Source of the DNA: Chloroflexota bacterium
GTDB taxonomy: Bacteria; Chloroflexota; Dehalococcoidia; Dehalococcoidales; RBG-16-60-22
Direction: 5' to 3'
NCBI GenBank assembly: GCA_018829775.1
Contig: JAHJTL010000078.1
Location: 1-32,885, forward strand
Length of the DNA stretch: 32,885 nt
Shown here in pieces: positions 25,192 to 32,885 of this stretch (the first letter of the stretch is position 1; every line of letters begins with the position of its first letter). Both the position numbers and the translations under genes were made by a program. The notes below the pieces were generated by a model, which saw only the letters and a list, made by a program, of their open reading frames with translations, did no database searches and was not told the DNA's origin.

Positions 25192-25860
25192 ATGGAGATA
25201 CGAACCAGCTTTCATAAAAAGTTACAGGATATACAGGACGAGTTACTTGCCATGGGCAGCATGGTGGAAAAGGCAATCAGCCGTTCCATTAAAGCGCTTA
25301 AAGACCGCGACCTTAAACTGGCCAATCAGGTGATTGCCGATGACCAGAAGATAAATGAAAAGCGATTTGAAATCGAGGAAACCTGCATTCAACTTATCGC
25401 CACACAGCAGCCAATGGCTGGAGACCTGCGCACCCTTATCAGTGTGCTCAGCATTGTCTCGGAGCTGGAACGCATCGGCGACCATGCAGAGGGGATTGCC
25501 AAAATCGTGGTCATGATCGGTGATGAGCCCCCGTTGAAACCGCTTATTGACATCCCTCGCATGGCGGAAAAGACCATTGATATGCTGCACCGCAGCCTGG
25601 ACGCCTTCATGAGCTGTGATAAGAGTATCGCACAGCAAATCGCCGTTGAAGACGATGAGGTAGACCAGCTATACAATCAGGTGTACCGAGAGCTGGTCAG
25701 CTTCATGGTGGAAGACCCGAAAACGATAACCCGGGCAACACGTCTTCTCTGGGTAGCCCACAATCTGGAGCGCTGTGCCGACCGGGTAACCAACATCTGT
25801 GAACGTGTCATCTTTACCGTTACCGGTAAAATGTATGAAATAAACGTCTCACGCTATTAA
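25192..25860 (+). CDS. phoU: Phosphate transport system regulatory protein PhoU
   Basis: This 222-residue all-helical protein consists of two PhoU repeats. The metal-cluster motifs are ELERIGDHAEGIAK (about 91-104) and the diverged second copy NLERCADRVTNICE (about 190-203). PhoU normally links Pst activity to the PhoR kinase and limits phosphate uptake. Here no PhoR or receiver-containing PhoB lies in the cluster, so its target may differ. AAGGAGG is 8 nt before the ATG. It closes the pst gene set. Confidence 0.93.
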   Translation: MEIRTSFHKKLQDIQDELLAMGSMVEKAISRSIKALKDRDLKLANQVIADDQKINEKRFEIEETCIQLIATQQPMAGDLRTLISVLSIVSELERIGDHAEGIAKIVVMIGDEPPLKPLIDIPRMAEKTIDMLHRSLDAFMSCDKSIAQQIAVEDDEVDQLYNQVYRELVSFMVEDPKTITRATRLLWVAHNLERCADRVTNICERVIFTVTGKMYEINVSRY

Positions 25861-25895
25861 TCCGTCATTAATAATATGGTCAAGGTATATTAGTT

Positions 25896-28577
25896 ATGAA
25901 CAGCACGAAACGTACCCCGCTTTATAGCGAGCACCTCAAATTGGGCGCTAAAATGGTGGAGTTTGGCGGCTGGGAAATGCCCCTCCATTACCCTCAGGGT
26001 ATCCTATCCGAACATCTGGCAACCCGAAAATGCGGCGGGCTCTTCGACATCTCACACATGGGAAGGTTCCGCATCAGCGGCCGCAATGCTCTGTCCTTCC
26101 TGCAGTATGTCGTGACCAGCAACGCCGCGGCCTTGCTGCCGGGAACAGCTCAATATACCATGCTGCCCAGTGAAACGGGGGGTGCCATAGACGACGGGTA
26201 CCTGTATTGTGTCGATGAGTATGATTACCTGCTGGTCGTGAACGCGGCCAATACGGAGCAAGACTGGCAGTGGCTGCAGAAATATGTCCCTAAATTCCCC
26301 GATTTAATTCTGGAGGACGTTACCGCCCAGGTTGCCATGCTGGCACTGCAGGGCCCAAAAACAAAGGCCGTGCTGGAGGCCGTCCTCGGCGATAAAACCA
26401 AAATCCCGGAGCCAATCTGGAACCACCTGACCAGCAGTGAATTCATGGGCACTTCTATTACTATCGCCAGGACCGGATACACCGGCGAACCGCTTGGTTT
26501 TGAACTGTTTCCACCCGCCAGTATAGCGGTTTCGCTCTGGCACAAATTGCTGGAGGCCGGCAATGAACATGGTATCGTGCCGGTGGGACTGGGGGCCAGG
26601 GATACGTTAAGGCTGGAAGCCGGTTTCCCTCTCTATGGGCACGAACTCGGGACCGACGCCGACGGAAAAGAGATACCCGTATTCGCCGTGCCGGCAGCCC
26701 GTTTTGCCGTCAGTTTCAGCCCGGTCAAAGGGGAATTTATCGGGCGCGAGATACTGCTCCGGCAGTTCCAGGAAGTAAAACTCCGGTGCGAAGGCAGACT
26801 GGATGCACCCAGAGATGAGCTGCTCGTTCCCAGAAGCATTTACCTGATGTCTCTGCTGGGCGAAGGCGTGGCCAGGGCCGGCAATCCGGTGCTGGTCGAT
26901 GGCAAAAACGTTGGGAATGTTACCAGCGGCACGGTGATACCCTACCTGAAATTCGAAGGTCTAGGTACAATGTCCAGGCCCGGTGATGAATCCGCACGCC
27001 GGATGCTCTGTCTGGCCTATCTCGATGCGGATTTACCCGAGGGGCAGAAAGCAGAGGTCATCGTTCGGGACAGGCCGGTTAACGCGGTCATCGTCCGCAG
27101 ACACATTGGTCGTGAGGCGCCACCTTACACCCGACCCCTGTTTCCCGACAATGCGGACGAAAATGCTTCGGCAAAGGACGAAAAGGCAGTGGAAGAACTG
27201 GCGGTGAACCTGGTGCAAAGGGCCAACGACAATACCGTTTGGCGACAGCAGCATACCGTCAACCTGATACCATCGGAGCAGACCGCATCGCCGCTGGTGA
27301 AGTTGCTGACCATCGCCGACCCATCCGGCAGGTACGCCGAACACCGCAAAGTGGAAGCGCTGGGAAATCTTGAAACTTTTTATTATCAGGGCACCAAGTT
27401 CATTGCCGAGGTGGAGAAGGAAGTACAGGAGCAATTGAAAAAGTTCCTCGGCTGCTCTGAAGTGGAAGCGAGGCTTATCAGCGGCCAGATGGCCAATGCC
27501 ACCACCTACAGCGGCATTATGGACTACCTGAACCGGGCGGACAGACATACCGAGCCGAGGAGAATAAGATACGTCATGAACCACCATATCGGGCGGGGTG
27601 GTCACTTAAGCGCCCAGACCATGGGCGCGCTGAGGGACTTCGTTTCCATTGACCCGGTTACCGACCGATGGGCGGTGGTCAACTTCCCCATTCTTCCCGA
27701 AAATCCGTATCAGATAGACATTGCCAGAACCGCGGAACTCATTGCCAGGTACCAGCCGGAACTGTTTATCTTTGGCAAGAGCATGGCCCTGCACCGCGAG
27801 CCGGTTAAAGAAATAGCCCGGATAATCGCTGATATAAAGCCGAAGCCAATCATCTTGTATGACGCCGCCCATGTCCTCGGCCTGTTCGGCCCTTACTTCC
27901 AGGAGCCATTGAATGAAGGTGCCGATATCGTAACCGCCTCCACGCACAAGACGTTCTTCGGCACGCAGCGTGGAATCATTGCCAGCAATATGAGTCAGGA
28001 TTCTGATTACGCTGAACTCTGGGATAGCATCGTACGACGAGCCTTCCCCGGCAGTGTCAGCAACCATCACCTCGGCACCCTGCTCGGACTGCTCATGGCC
28101 GCCTACGAAATGAACACCTACGGGCGCGATTACCAGCGCCAGGTGCTGGCCAATGCCAGGGCTTTTGCCCAAGCCCTGAAAAAACGGGGGCTTCAGGTTG
28201 AGGGAGACCCTGCGGTTAACTATACGGAGACGCACCAGGTTGTCCTGCGCGTCGGTTATGCCCGCGGTGTGGAGATGGCGGAACGGTTGGAGAAAAACAA
28301 CATCATCGTCAACTTCCAGGCGCTGCCCGATGATGAGGGCTTCACCGCCAGCAGCGGACTGAGAACCGGCGTCCAGGAGATGACCCGCTTCGGCATGGAG
28401 GAATCAGATTTCGCCGAGCTGGCGGATTACATGGCTGCGGTCATTCTTGAAGAAAAGAACATTGCCGATGAGGTAGCCCGCTTCCGGCAGAGATTCACCA
28501 CCATGCGTTACTGTCTGCCCGAGGAAAAGGCCAGACCGCTCATTGATAAAATGCTCGGCAGTCTGTTAAAATTATAA
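25896..28577 (+). CDS. gcvT-glyA: Fusion of glycine-cleavage T protein (GcvT) and serine hydroxymethyltransferase (GlyA)
   Basis: This is a single 893-residue reading frame. Residues 1-410 are a complete aminomethyltransferase: EFGGWEMPLHY, the DISHMGRF segment, GAIDDGYLY with the conserved D99/D100 region, VVNAAN, and a C-terminal GcvT barrel ending near 408. Residues about 430-893 are a divergent serine hydroxymethyltransferase, with LIPSEQTAS, GGHLSAQ, DAAHVLGLFG and the PLP lysine K685 in STHKTFFGTQRG. Both activities use tetrahydrofolate and make or use 5,10-methylene-THF, so direct transfer between the domains is plausible. No GcvP or GcvH gene is in the window. It is followed after 37 nt by a PLP aminotransferase gene. 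The joint is in frame, with a charged linker rich in Asp, Glu, Ala and Lys near 408-430. Confidence 0.9.
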   Translation: MNSTKRTPLYSEHLKLGAKMVEFGGWEMPLHYPQGILSEHLATRKCGGLFDISHMGRFRISGRNALSFLQYVVTSNAAALLPGTAQYTMLPSETGGAIDDGYLYCVDEYDYLLVVNAANTEQDWQWLQKYVPKFPDLILEDVTAQVAMLALQGPKTKAVLEAVLGDKTKIPEPIWNHLTSSEFMGTSITIARTGYTGEPLGFELFPPASIAVSLWHKLLEAGNEHGIVPVGLGARDTLRLEAGFPLYGHELGTDADGKEIPVFAVPAARFAVSFSPVKGEFIGREILLRQFQEVKLRCEGRLDAPRDELLVPRSIYLMSLLGEGVARAGNPVLVDGKNVGNVTSGTVIPYLKFEGLGTMSRPGDESARRMLCLAYLDADLPEGQKAEVIVRDRPVNAVIVRRHIGREAPPYTRPLFPDNADENASAKDEKAVEELAVNLVQRANDNTVWRQQHTVNLIPSEQTASPLVKLLTIADPSGRYAEHRKVEALGNLETFYYQGTKFIAEVEKEVQEQLKKFLGCSEVEARLISGQMANATTYSGIMDYLNRADRHTEPRRIRYVMNHHIGRGGHLSAQTMGALRDFVSIDPVTDRWAVVNFPILPENPYQIDIARTAELIARYQPELFIFGKSMALHREPVKEIARIIADIKPKPIILYDAAHVLGLFGPYFQEPLNEGADIVTASTHKTFFGTQRGIIASNMSQDSDYAELWDSIVRRAFPGSVSNHHLGTLLGLLMAAYEMNTYGRDYQRQVLANARAFAQALKKRGLQVEGDPAVNYTETHQVVLRVGYARGVEMAERLEKNNIIVNFQALPDDEGFTASSGLRTGVQEMTRFGMEESDFAELADYMAAVILEEKNIADEVARFRQRFTTMRYCLPEEKARPLIDKMLGSLLKL

Positions 28578-28614
28578 GGTCCCTGTACCGCAAAATTTGA
28601 AGAGGTGATTGTCC

Positions 28615-29805
28615 ATGCCCAGTGTTCCATATCAAGAATTGAAACCGCCGCAACGGATTCTTCTCGGCCCCGGCCCCAGCAATGTCCACCCCCGCGTCCA
28701 GCAGGCTATGATGGCGCCCATCCTCGGGCACATGGACCCATATTTTTACACCGTTATGGAGGACAATATGAGCCTCCTGCGCTACCTTTTCCAGACCAAG
28801 AACGCACTCACCTTCCCCATCTCAGCCACCGGTTCGGCGGGGATGGAGGCCGGCTTATGTAACTTTCTGGAGCCGGGTGACGTTGCCGTTATCGCGAATA
28901 ACGGGTTCTTTGCCGAGCGAATGATAAACATCGCCTCGCGCTGCGGCGCGGACATAGTCCAGCTGAATGCCGAGTGGGGTCGCATCATCGAGCCAGAGGC
29001 AATCGAAGCCGCCTTTAAATCCCGGAAAAAGGTGAAACTGCTGGCGCTGGTCCATGCCGAGACCTCCACTGGCGTTCTCCAACCTCTTGCTGAAGCTGCT
29101 CAACTAGCCAAAGAGCATGATGCTCTATTTCTGGTGGATGCCGTTACGTCTTTGGGTGGGCATGAACTGGCCATAGATGATTGGGGCATTGATATCTGCT
29201 ATAGCTGTTCTCAGAAGTGTATCAGCTGCCCGCCCGGACTGGCTCCCTTCACCGTCAATCAGAAGGCCATGGACACGCTCAAGAACCGCTCCCGCGATGT
29301 GCACAGCTACTATTTTGACCTCTCTTTGCTGGCCAAATACTGGATAAGAGACGGCGGTCGTGCCTATCATCATACCGCGCCCGCCTGCATGTTCTACGCC
29401 CTGCACGAGGCGCTGGTGCACATTGCTGAGGAAGGTCTGGAAGCGCGCATCCAGCGCCACCTGAAACATGGAACAGCGCTTAAAGCCGGCCTCGAAGCAA
29501 TGGGGCTTGCCTTACACGCCCAGCCCGGCCACCGCCTCAGCACCCTGACCACAGTGCGTATTCCGGAAGGCATCGACGATGCCCGCATACGACAGCGCCT
29601 CCTCAGCGATTACAGCATCGAGATCGGAGGTGGCCTGGGTGTGCTGAAAGGAAAGATATGGCGCATCGGGCTTATGGGGTATTCCTCCAGTGAGCAGAAT
29701 ATTTTGCTCTTCCTTTCCGCGCTGGATAAATTGCTGGCTGAGGAAGGCTATAGGACGGAGACCGGTGCCGGGATAACCGCTGCCATGAAGTCACTTCGAG
29801 GATAA
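28615..29805 (+). CDS. Class V aminotransferase (alanine/serine-glyoxylate aminotransferase type)
   Basis: This 396-residue PLP enzyme has the family N-terminus LLGPGPSNVHPRV, the SATGSAGMEA phosphate-binding turn, HAETSTGV, VDAVTSLGG and the Schiff-base lysine K201 in SCSQKCISCPPG. The last residues fit the class V fold. Likely reaction: transfer of the amino group from alanine or serine to glyoxylate, giving glycine. The substrate pair is inferred from the family and from the neighbouring GcvT-SHMT gene. ATG at 28615 is preferred over a TTG two codons upstream because AGAGGTGA lies 6 nt before it. It converges with the shikimate-kinase-like gene with 2 nt between. Confidence 0.9.
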   Translation: MPSVPYQELKPPQRILLGPGPSNVHPRVQQAMMAPILGHMDPYFYTVMEDNMSLLRYLFQTKNALTFPISATGSAGMEAGLCNFLEPGDVAVIANNGFFAERMINIASRCGADIVQLNAEWGRIIEPEAIEAAFKSRKKVKLLALVHAETSTGVLQPLAEAAQLAKEHDALFLVDAVTSLGGHELAIDDWGIDICYSCSQKCISCPPGLAPFTVNQKAMDTLKNRSRDVHSYYFDLSLLAKYWIRDGGRAYHHTAPACMFYALHEALVHIAEEGLEARIQRHLKHGTALKAGLEAMGLALHAQPGHRLSTLTTVRIPEGIDDARIRQRLLSDYSIEIGGGLGVLKGKIWRIGLMGYSSSEQNILLFLSALDKLLAEEGYRTETGAGITAAMKSLRG

Positions 29806-29807
29806 AA

Positions 29808-30326
29808 CTATTTCCCCTCGCTGTACTGGCGATATTGCTTCAGTATCTCGGCGACGATTTCGTCCTGCTCTTTCCTTCGACAATCGATGGTTATATCGGC
29901 ATACTTGAAGTAGAGCGGCCTTCTCTCCTCGTAAATCTGCCGCAGCGTCTTGTATCTCAATCCGACGATTCCCCGGTCAAGACCTCCGACCAGCTTGGCC
30001 TCTATATTGGCAAAAGAATCGTCCAAATAGATGAGAACCGCGTTCCCTTTGAGGTAGTCCATAAGGTCAGGATGGTAGATAATGCTGCCGCCCGGCGCCA
30101 CTATCATGCGCGGCAATTGTATTTCTAACATGCGGCGCTTTTCTACTTGCAACAGCGCCCCTTCCCCTTCGCTATCAATGATTTCCTGTATTCGTTTACC
30201 GTCTTTCTGCAGGATGTAATCATCCACATCGATAAAATCAAACCCGAGGTCCTCAGCCAGCGCCATCCCGATAGTTGACTTACCGACGCCGGCCATACCA
30301 ATGAGAACGATGCTTTCACTTTTCAT
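29808..30326 (-). CDS. Shikimate-kinase-like P-loop protein
   Basis: This 172-residue NMP-kinase-fold protein has Walker A GMAGVGKST (10-18), the IDVDDYI acid pair (D33, D35), PGGS at about 78-81 where shikimate kinases have GGG, a LID arginine in DRGIVGL and ERRPLY near the C-terminus. The arginine of the FRxxE motif that holds shikimate (R58 in the Mycobacterium enzyme) appears replaced by L or Q in GALLQVE. Shikimate may therefore not be the substrate. No other aro genes are nearby. The start ATG 30324-30326 has AAGGAAGGG 8 nt before it. A longer ORF begins inside a promoter. Confidence 0.78.
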   Translation of the reverse strand: MKSESIVLIGMAGVGKSTIGMALAEDLGFDFIDVDDYILQKDGKRIQEIIDSEGEGALLQVEKRRMLEIQLPRMIVAPGGSIIYHPDLMDYLKGNAVLIYLDDSFANIEAKLVGGLDRGIVGLRYKTLRQIYEERRPLYFKYADITIDCRRKEQDEIVAEILKQYRQYSEGK

Positions 30327-30356
30327 GGCTGAAACCCTTCCTTGATTTTCAGACCA

Positions 30357-30386
30357 AGAATAGCACCTGTCCTCAGAACCCGTCAA
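30357..30386 (-). promoter_or_regulatory. Promoter for the shikimate-kinase-like gene
   Basis: On the minus strand, TTGACG (30381-30386), 18 nt and TATTCT (30357-30362) form a promoter. The predicted start near 30350 leaves a leader of about 24 nt carrying the AAGGAAGGG ribosome site. Confidence 0.6.
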
Positions 30387-30441
30387 CTGAATGATGCTGA
30401 ACTCCGTACCTTATATGGGGCAATTTATATCGGGTATTTAC

Positions 30442-30470
30442 TTGACACTCTTTTTGCACTATACTACCTA
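30442..30470 (+). promoter_or_regulatory. Promoter candidate for plsY, possibly giving a leaderless transcript
   Basis: A consensus TTGACA (30442-30447) is followed by 17 nt and TACCTA (30465-30470). Transcription would begin at about 30477-30478, essentially at the GTG start proposed for plsY. The -10 match is only moderate. Confidence 0.45.
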
Positions 30471-30477
30471 CTACATT

Positions 30478-31095
30478 GTGACAGACATTTCTTTAGCAAT
30501 AATACTGGCTATCTCGGCTTATTTACTGGGGGGATGTCCTTTCTCCCTCTGGGTGGGGTGGCGGCGGTTAAACAAAGATATCCGGAAATACGGTGATGGC
30601 AATCCCGGTGCGGGCAATGTCTTCCGGGCCGGCGACGTCAGGACAGGCGTGATTGCGGTTATTCTTGACATTGGGAAGGGTTTCCCTTTTGTCTTCATCG
30701 CCCACTCTCTCTTCGGACTTCCTGGGCTTTTAGTTGCCGCCATCGGGTTGAGTGCCATACTTGGCCATGCCTTCTCTCCGTTTCTGCGCTTCAAGGGCGG
30801 CAAGGCACTCGCGGTTACCGCCGGGGTTCTTCTGGCGCTCCCCCAGTACCATCTGCTTGTTATCTTCCTCGCCTTCATTTTCGCCGCATTTCTGTTTATT
30901 GAACAGGATGCCTGGACAACTATGGCGGCCCCGGCTGGCTCGCTGGCCTACCTGATAATCGTCCGGGGGGACTTATGGGAATTACTGTTTACGCTTGGCG
31001 TTCTGATACTATTCACCATCAAACAATATGAAAACCTGAAAACTGCCCCCAGATTCAGACTGAAACCCGTTCGGTGGTACCAGTCTAGAAGCTGA
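30478..31095 (+). CDS. plsY: Glycerol-3-phosphate acyltransferase PlsY
   Basis: This 205-residue membrane enzyme acylates glycerol-3-phosphate using acyl-phosphate, the first step of phospholipid synthesis. Motifs are SAYLLGGCPFSLWVG in helix 1, DIRKYGDGNPGAGNVFRAGD (motif 1), LRFKGGKALA (motif 2) and KQYENLK (motif 3). About five to six membrane helices are expected. The frame is open back to an ATG at 30391, but that extension covers the promoter candidate and adds 29 atypical residues. The GTG at 30478 gives the usual PlsY N-terminus. No Shine-Dalgarno precedes the GTG. PlsX, the usual acyl-phosphate supplier, is not in the window. Confidence 0.85.
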   Translation: MTDISLAIILAISAYLLGGCPFSLWVGWRRLNKDIRKYGDGNPGAGNVFRAGDVRTGVIAVILDIGKGFPFVFIAHSLFGLPGLLVAAIGLSAILGHAFSPFLRFKGGKALAVTAGVLLALPQYHLLVIFLAFIFAAFLFIEQDAWTTMAAPAGSLAYLIIVRGDLWELLFTLGVLILFTIKQYENLKTAPRFRLKPVRWYQSRS

Positions 31096-31119
31096 TGAAT
31101 AAAAAAGGGAACTAATGGA

Positions 31120-32268
31120 ATGCTGTATCAGGGAATAATCGCCGCCGGGCTTTTCATCTTCATGCTTAACCTCGCTCTTAACCTGAGAAACCTCAAGACC
31201 CTGCGCCGCGATGAGAAAATCCCCGAGCCGGCCCCCTTCATTTCTGTTCTTGTCCCCGCCCGGGATGAGGAGTCAAATATCACCGCCTGCCTTGAGTCGC
31301 TGCAGAAGCAGGACTATCCCAACTATGAGATCGTGGTGCTGGACGATAACTCATCAGACAATACGGGGGCGATAGTGGAAAACATTGCCGCCAGGGATAG
31401 CCGTGTACGTCTGCTTCGGGGTGAGCCGCTGCCAAAGGGCTGGACGGGCAAGTCTTTCGCCTGCTATCAACTGGCCAAGCAAGCCCATGGCTCCTGGCTT
31501 TTGTTTGTTGACGCCGATACGACGCATGCTCCCCATATGTTGCGCAGCGCTCTGGCCCAGGCGCTGCGTTTCAATTCCTCGCTTCTTTCCGGCTTTCCGC
31601 GTCAATTGGCAAGCTCACTGCCACAGAAAATGGCCATTCCGGTGCTGTACTTCATCATCCTTACCTGGTTTCCTATCTGGTGGTTACAGCGCTCCAAAAA
31701 TCCGAAACCATCACTGGCCATCGGTCAGTTCCTGCTCCTTCCCAGAGAGGAATACTGGCGCATTGGCGGTCACGAGGCGGTAAAATCCCGTATCATTGAA
31801 GACGTCTGGCTGGGCGTTGAGATAAGCCGTCGCGGTGGCCGTCAGGCGGCGGTTGACCTGTCACCCGCGGTCTCCTGCAATATGTACCGCAATGTGGGCG
31901 CCATGATGGAGGGCTTTATCAAATGGATTTATTCGGTGGCGTCACTATCCCCTATCGCCCTGACGGTCATGATGGCTGCCGCCTACTTTTTTTACCTGGC
32001 GCCATTCTATCATCTCTGGCGAGAGCTTTTTGTGGTCATGGGCCCTACCGGCCTGCGTGCCGTCGTTATCTCCCAGGTGGGCATAATTCTATTTATGCGC
32101 TGGCTGGTGGACAATCGTTTCAAAGAGCCATTTATCTCGGTCTTCCTGCACCCGTTCGGACTCTCATTCCTTTTTCTGGCCTCCTTCTGCGCTGTTTTTC
32201 GGCGCTTAGTTGGGGCTGGTGTACGCTGGAAAGAACGCCTGTACAGCCGGGAATCTTCCATTGAGTAA
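31120..32268 (+). CDS. Membrane glycosyltransferase family 2 (HpnB/CrtQ-like)
   Basis: This 382-residue protein has one N-terminal membrane helix (about 3-21), a GT-A catalytic domain (about 40-250) and three to four C-terminal membrane helices. Catalytic features are VLDDNSSDNT, the metal-binding D131-x-D133 in FVDADT, and IIEDVWLG as the later acidic motif. The LPKGWTGKSFAC segment (about 104-115) is characteristic of HpnB (hopene-associated) and CrtQ (carotenoid) glycosyltransferases. It probably glycosylates a lipid at the inner membrane; the acceptor is unknown. It follows plsY by 24 nt, so the two likely form a lipid-related operon. AAGGGA lies 9 nt before the ATG. Confidence 0.87.
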   Translation: MLYQGIIAAGLFIFMLNLALNLRNLKTLRRDEKIPEPAPFISVLVPARDEESNITACLESLQKQDYPNYEIVVLDDNSSDNTGAIVENIAARDSRVRLLRGEPLPKGWTGKSFACYQLAKQAHGSWLLFVDADTTHAPHMLRSALAQALRFNSSLLSGFPRQLASSLPQKMAIPVLYFIILTWFPIWWLQRSKNPKPSLAIGQFLLLPREEYWRIGGHEAVKSRIIEDVWLGVEISRRGGRQAAVDLSPAVSCNMYRNVGAMMEGFIKWIYSVASLSPIALTVMMAAAYFFYLAPFYHLWRELFVVMGPTGLRAVVISQVGIILFMRWLVDNRFKEPFISVFLHPFGLSFLFLASFCAVFRRLVGAGVRWKERLYSRESSIE

Positions 32269-32338
32269 ACCATTTATCTTTGATTTTGAGGAAATTTTAT
32301 ATTAGGTAATTATCCCCTCTAGACAAGTATTTCTATCC

Positions 32339-32764
32339 TTAATGCAACTCTAGCGCTACTTGTGCTGTCAGGGTGTCTAGTCGCTTCTTGGCAGCGTCGA
32401 AATATTCTTGGTCAATTTCAATGCCGACGAATCTCCGTCTTCGGCGAAGACTAGCGACTCCCGTAGAGCCGACACCCATGAAGGGGTCAAACACGGTGTC
32501 ACCTGGATTAGAGGCTAGGCAGATAATATGTTCCAAGACCTTGAGAGGCTTCTGCGTTGGATGAAACGGTTTCTTTATCCGTTCACTTCCCATACAGATA
32601 GGCGTCTCTATGAAGTTATGCATGTCTTTTTGATTAGTAAAGTTCCAAGTATGTCCCTTATTCCACATACATACTATCAACTCACAACTATTAAGGAAGC
32701 CTGCTCTCCTTACTTTTGGCACTGGGTTAGTTTTATGCCAAACCATGTTATTGGAAAGTGTCAA
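32339..32764 (-). pseudogene. 5'-truncated DNA methyltransferase (N4/N6, beta-type) remnant
   Basis: Up to 141 residues match the C-terminal half of a DNA adenine or cytosine-N4 methyltransferase. Seen are VWHKTNPVPKVRR, the FIETPICMG segment, HPTQKPLKVLEHII (motif X) and the SAM-binding DPFMGVGSTG (motif I), then GIEIDQEYFD. The N-terminal half with the catalytic DPPY-type motif should lie upstream. Instead there is an in-frame TAG at 32780-32782, and the C-terminus of another protein ends at 32803. I see no normal start; the TTG at 32764 is only the longest option. The gene is therefore probably broken, or half of a split enzyme. The region is visibly richer in A and T than the genes to its left, suggesting acquisition. 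Confidence 0.75.
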
Positions 32765-32802
32765 ACTCCGGGTTGAAGACTACATAACATTTACCTACAA
32801 GG

Positions 32803-32885
32803 TTATTTGAAAAGCGACAAGTTTTCCAATTCTAACCTTTTATTGTAGTAATCTATGATTTCTTCGTAGCTTTGATATTTGTAAC
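32803..32885 (-). CDS. C-terminal end of an unidentified gene entering from the right edge
   Basis: On the minus strand one frame is open from the window edge to a TAA at 32803-32805 and encodes 26 residues ending ELENLSLFK. The composition (Tyr, Glu, Lys, Asn, Ile) looks like a real protein end, and the other two frames on this strand close quickly. It lies immediately upstream of the methyltransferase remnant on the same strand, so it could belong to the same restriction-modification locus. Too little is visible to name it. Confidence 0.4.
   Translation of the reverse strand, partial: YKYQSYEEIIDYYNKRLELENLSLFK

Overview
The window looks like a chromosomal segment of an anaerobic bacterium with moderate to high GC content. 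The gene set suggests an uncultured Chloroflexota, most likely Dehalococcoidia-like; this is an inference from gene content, since the window has no rRNA or other phylogenetic marker. Signs of anaerobic life are a desulforedoxin-type iron protein, a very large radical-type acyl-CoA dehydratase activase and a radical SAM enzyme. About thirty genes are packed in short operons on both strands. Many have sigma70-like promoters with 16-18 nt spacers and purine-rich Shine-Dalgarno sites.

Layout. 0.16-6.2 kb: a radical SAM protein, an EamA exporter, a cyclophilin-like protein with a D-2-hydroxyacid dehydrogenase, and two MFS transporters on the minus strand. 6.4-10.2 kb: a transcarboxylase/PycB-type carboxyltransferase without a biotinyl domain, a C45-type Ntn hydrolase, a small lipoprotein and a DinB-fold protein. 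10.3-17.1 kb: a 1,377-residue double activase/dehydratase-like fusion followed directly by a Ca2+-type P-type ATPase. 17.2-19.6 kb: glgC-galT on the minus strand under a near-consensus promoter. 19.7-20.6 kb: a structured leader ahead of a 53-codon desulforedoxin gene, then a gamma-glutamylcyclotransferase-like gene. 20.65-25.9 kb: a phosphate cluster comprising a histidine phosphatase, an OmpR/PhoB DNA-binding domain with no receiver, pstS, pstC, pstA, pstB and phoU. 25.9-29.8 kb: a fused GcvT-serine hydroxymethyltransferase with a class V aminotransferase. 29.8-32.3 kb: a shikimate-kinase-like protein divergent from plsY and a membrane glycosyltransferase. 32.3-32.9 kb: an AT-richer tail with a 5'-truncated DNA methyltransferase and the end of another gene.

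How the genes work together. The clearest module is phosphate uptake: PstS captures phosphate, PstCA with PstB imports it, and PhoU reports state. The usual PhoR/PhoB pair is absent; only a lone DNA-binding domain, overlapping a histidine phosphatase gene, heads the cluster. The GcvT-SHMT fusion and the neighbouring aminotransferase form a probable glycine/serine/one-carbon unit. glgC and galT are a nucleotide-sugar pair.

No CRISPR array, tRNA, rRNA, insertion sequence or phage module was seen. No complete unknown defence-like system is evident. The best candidates for something new are the receiver-less phosphate regulator pair, the GcvT-SHMT fusion and the structured desulforedoxin leader. 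Several gene starts appear to differ from the longest-ORF choice, because promoters lie inside the longest ORF or because the start is not AUG.
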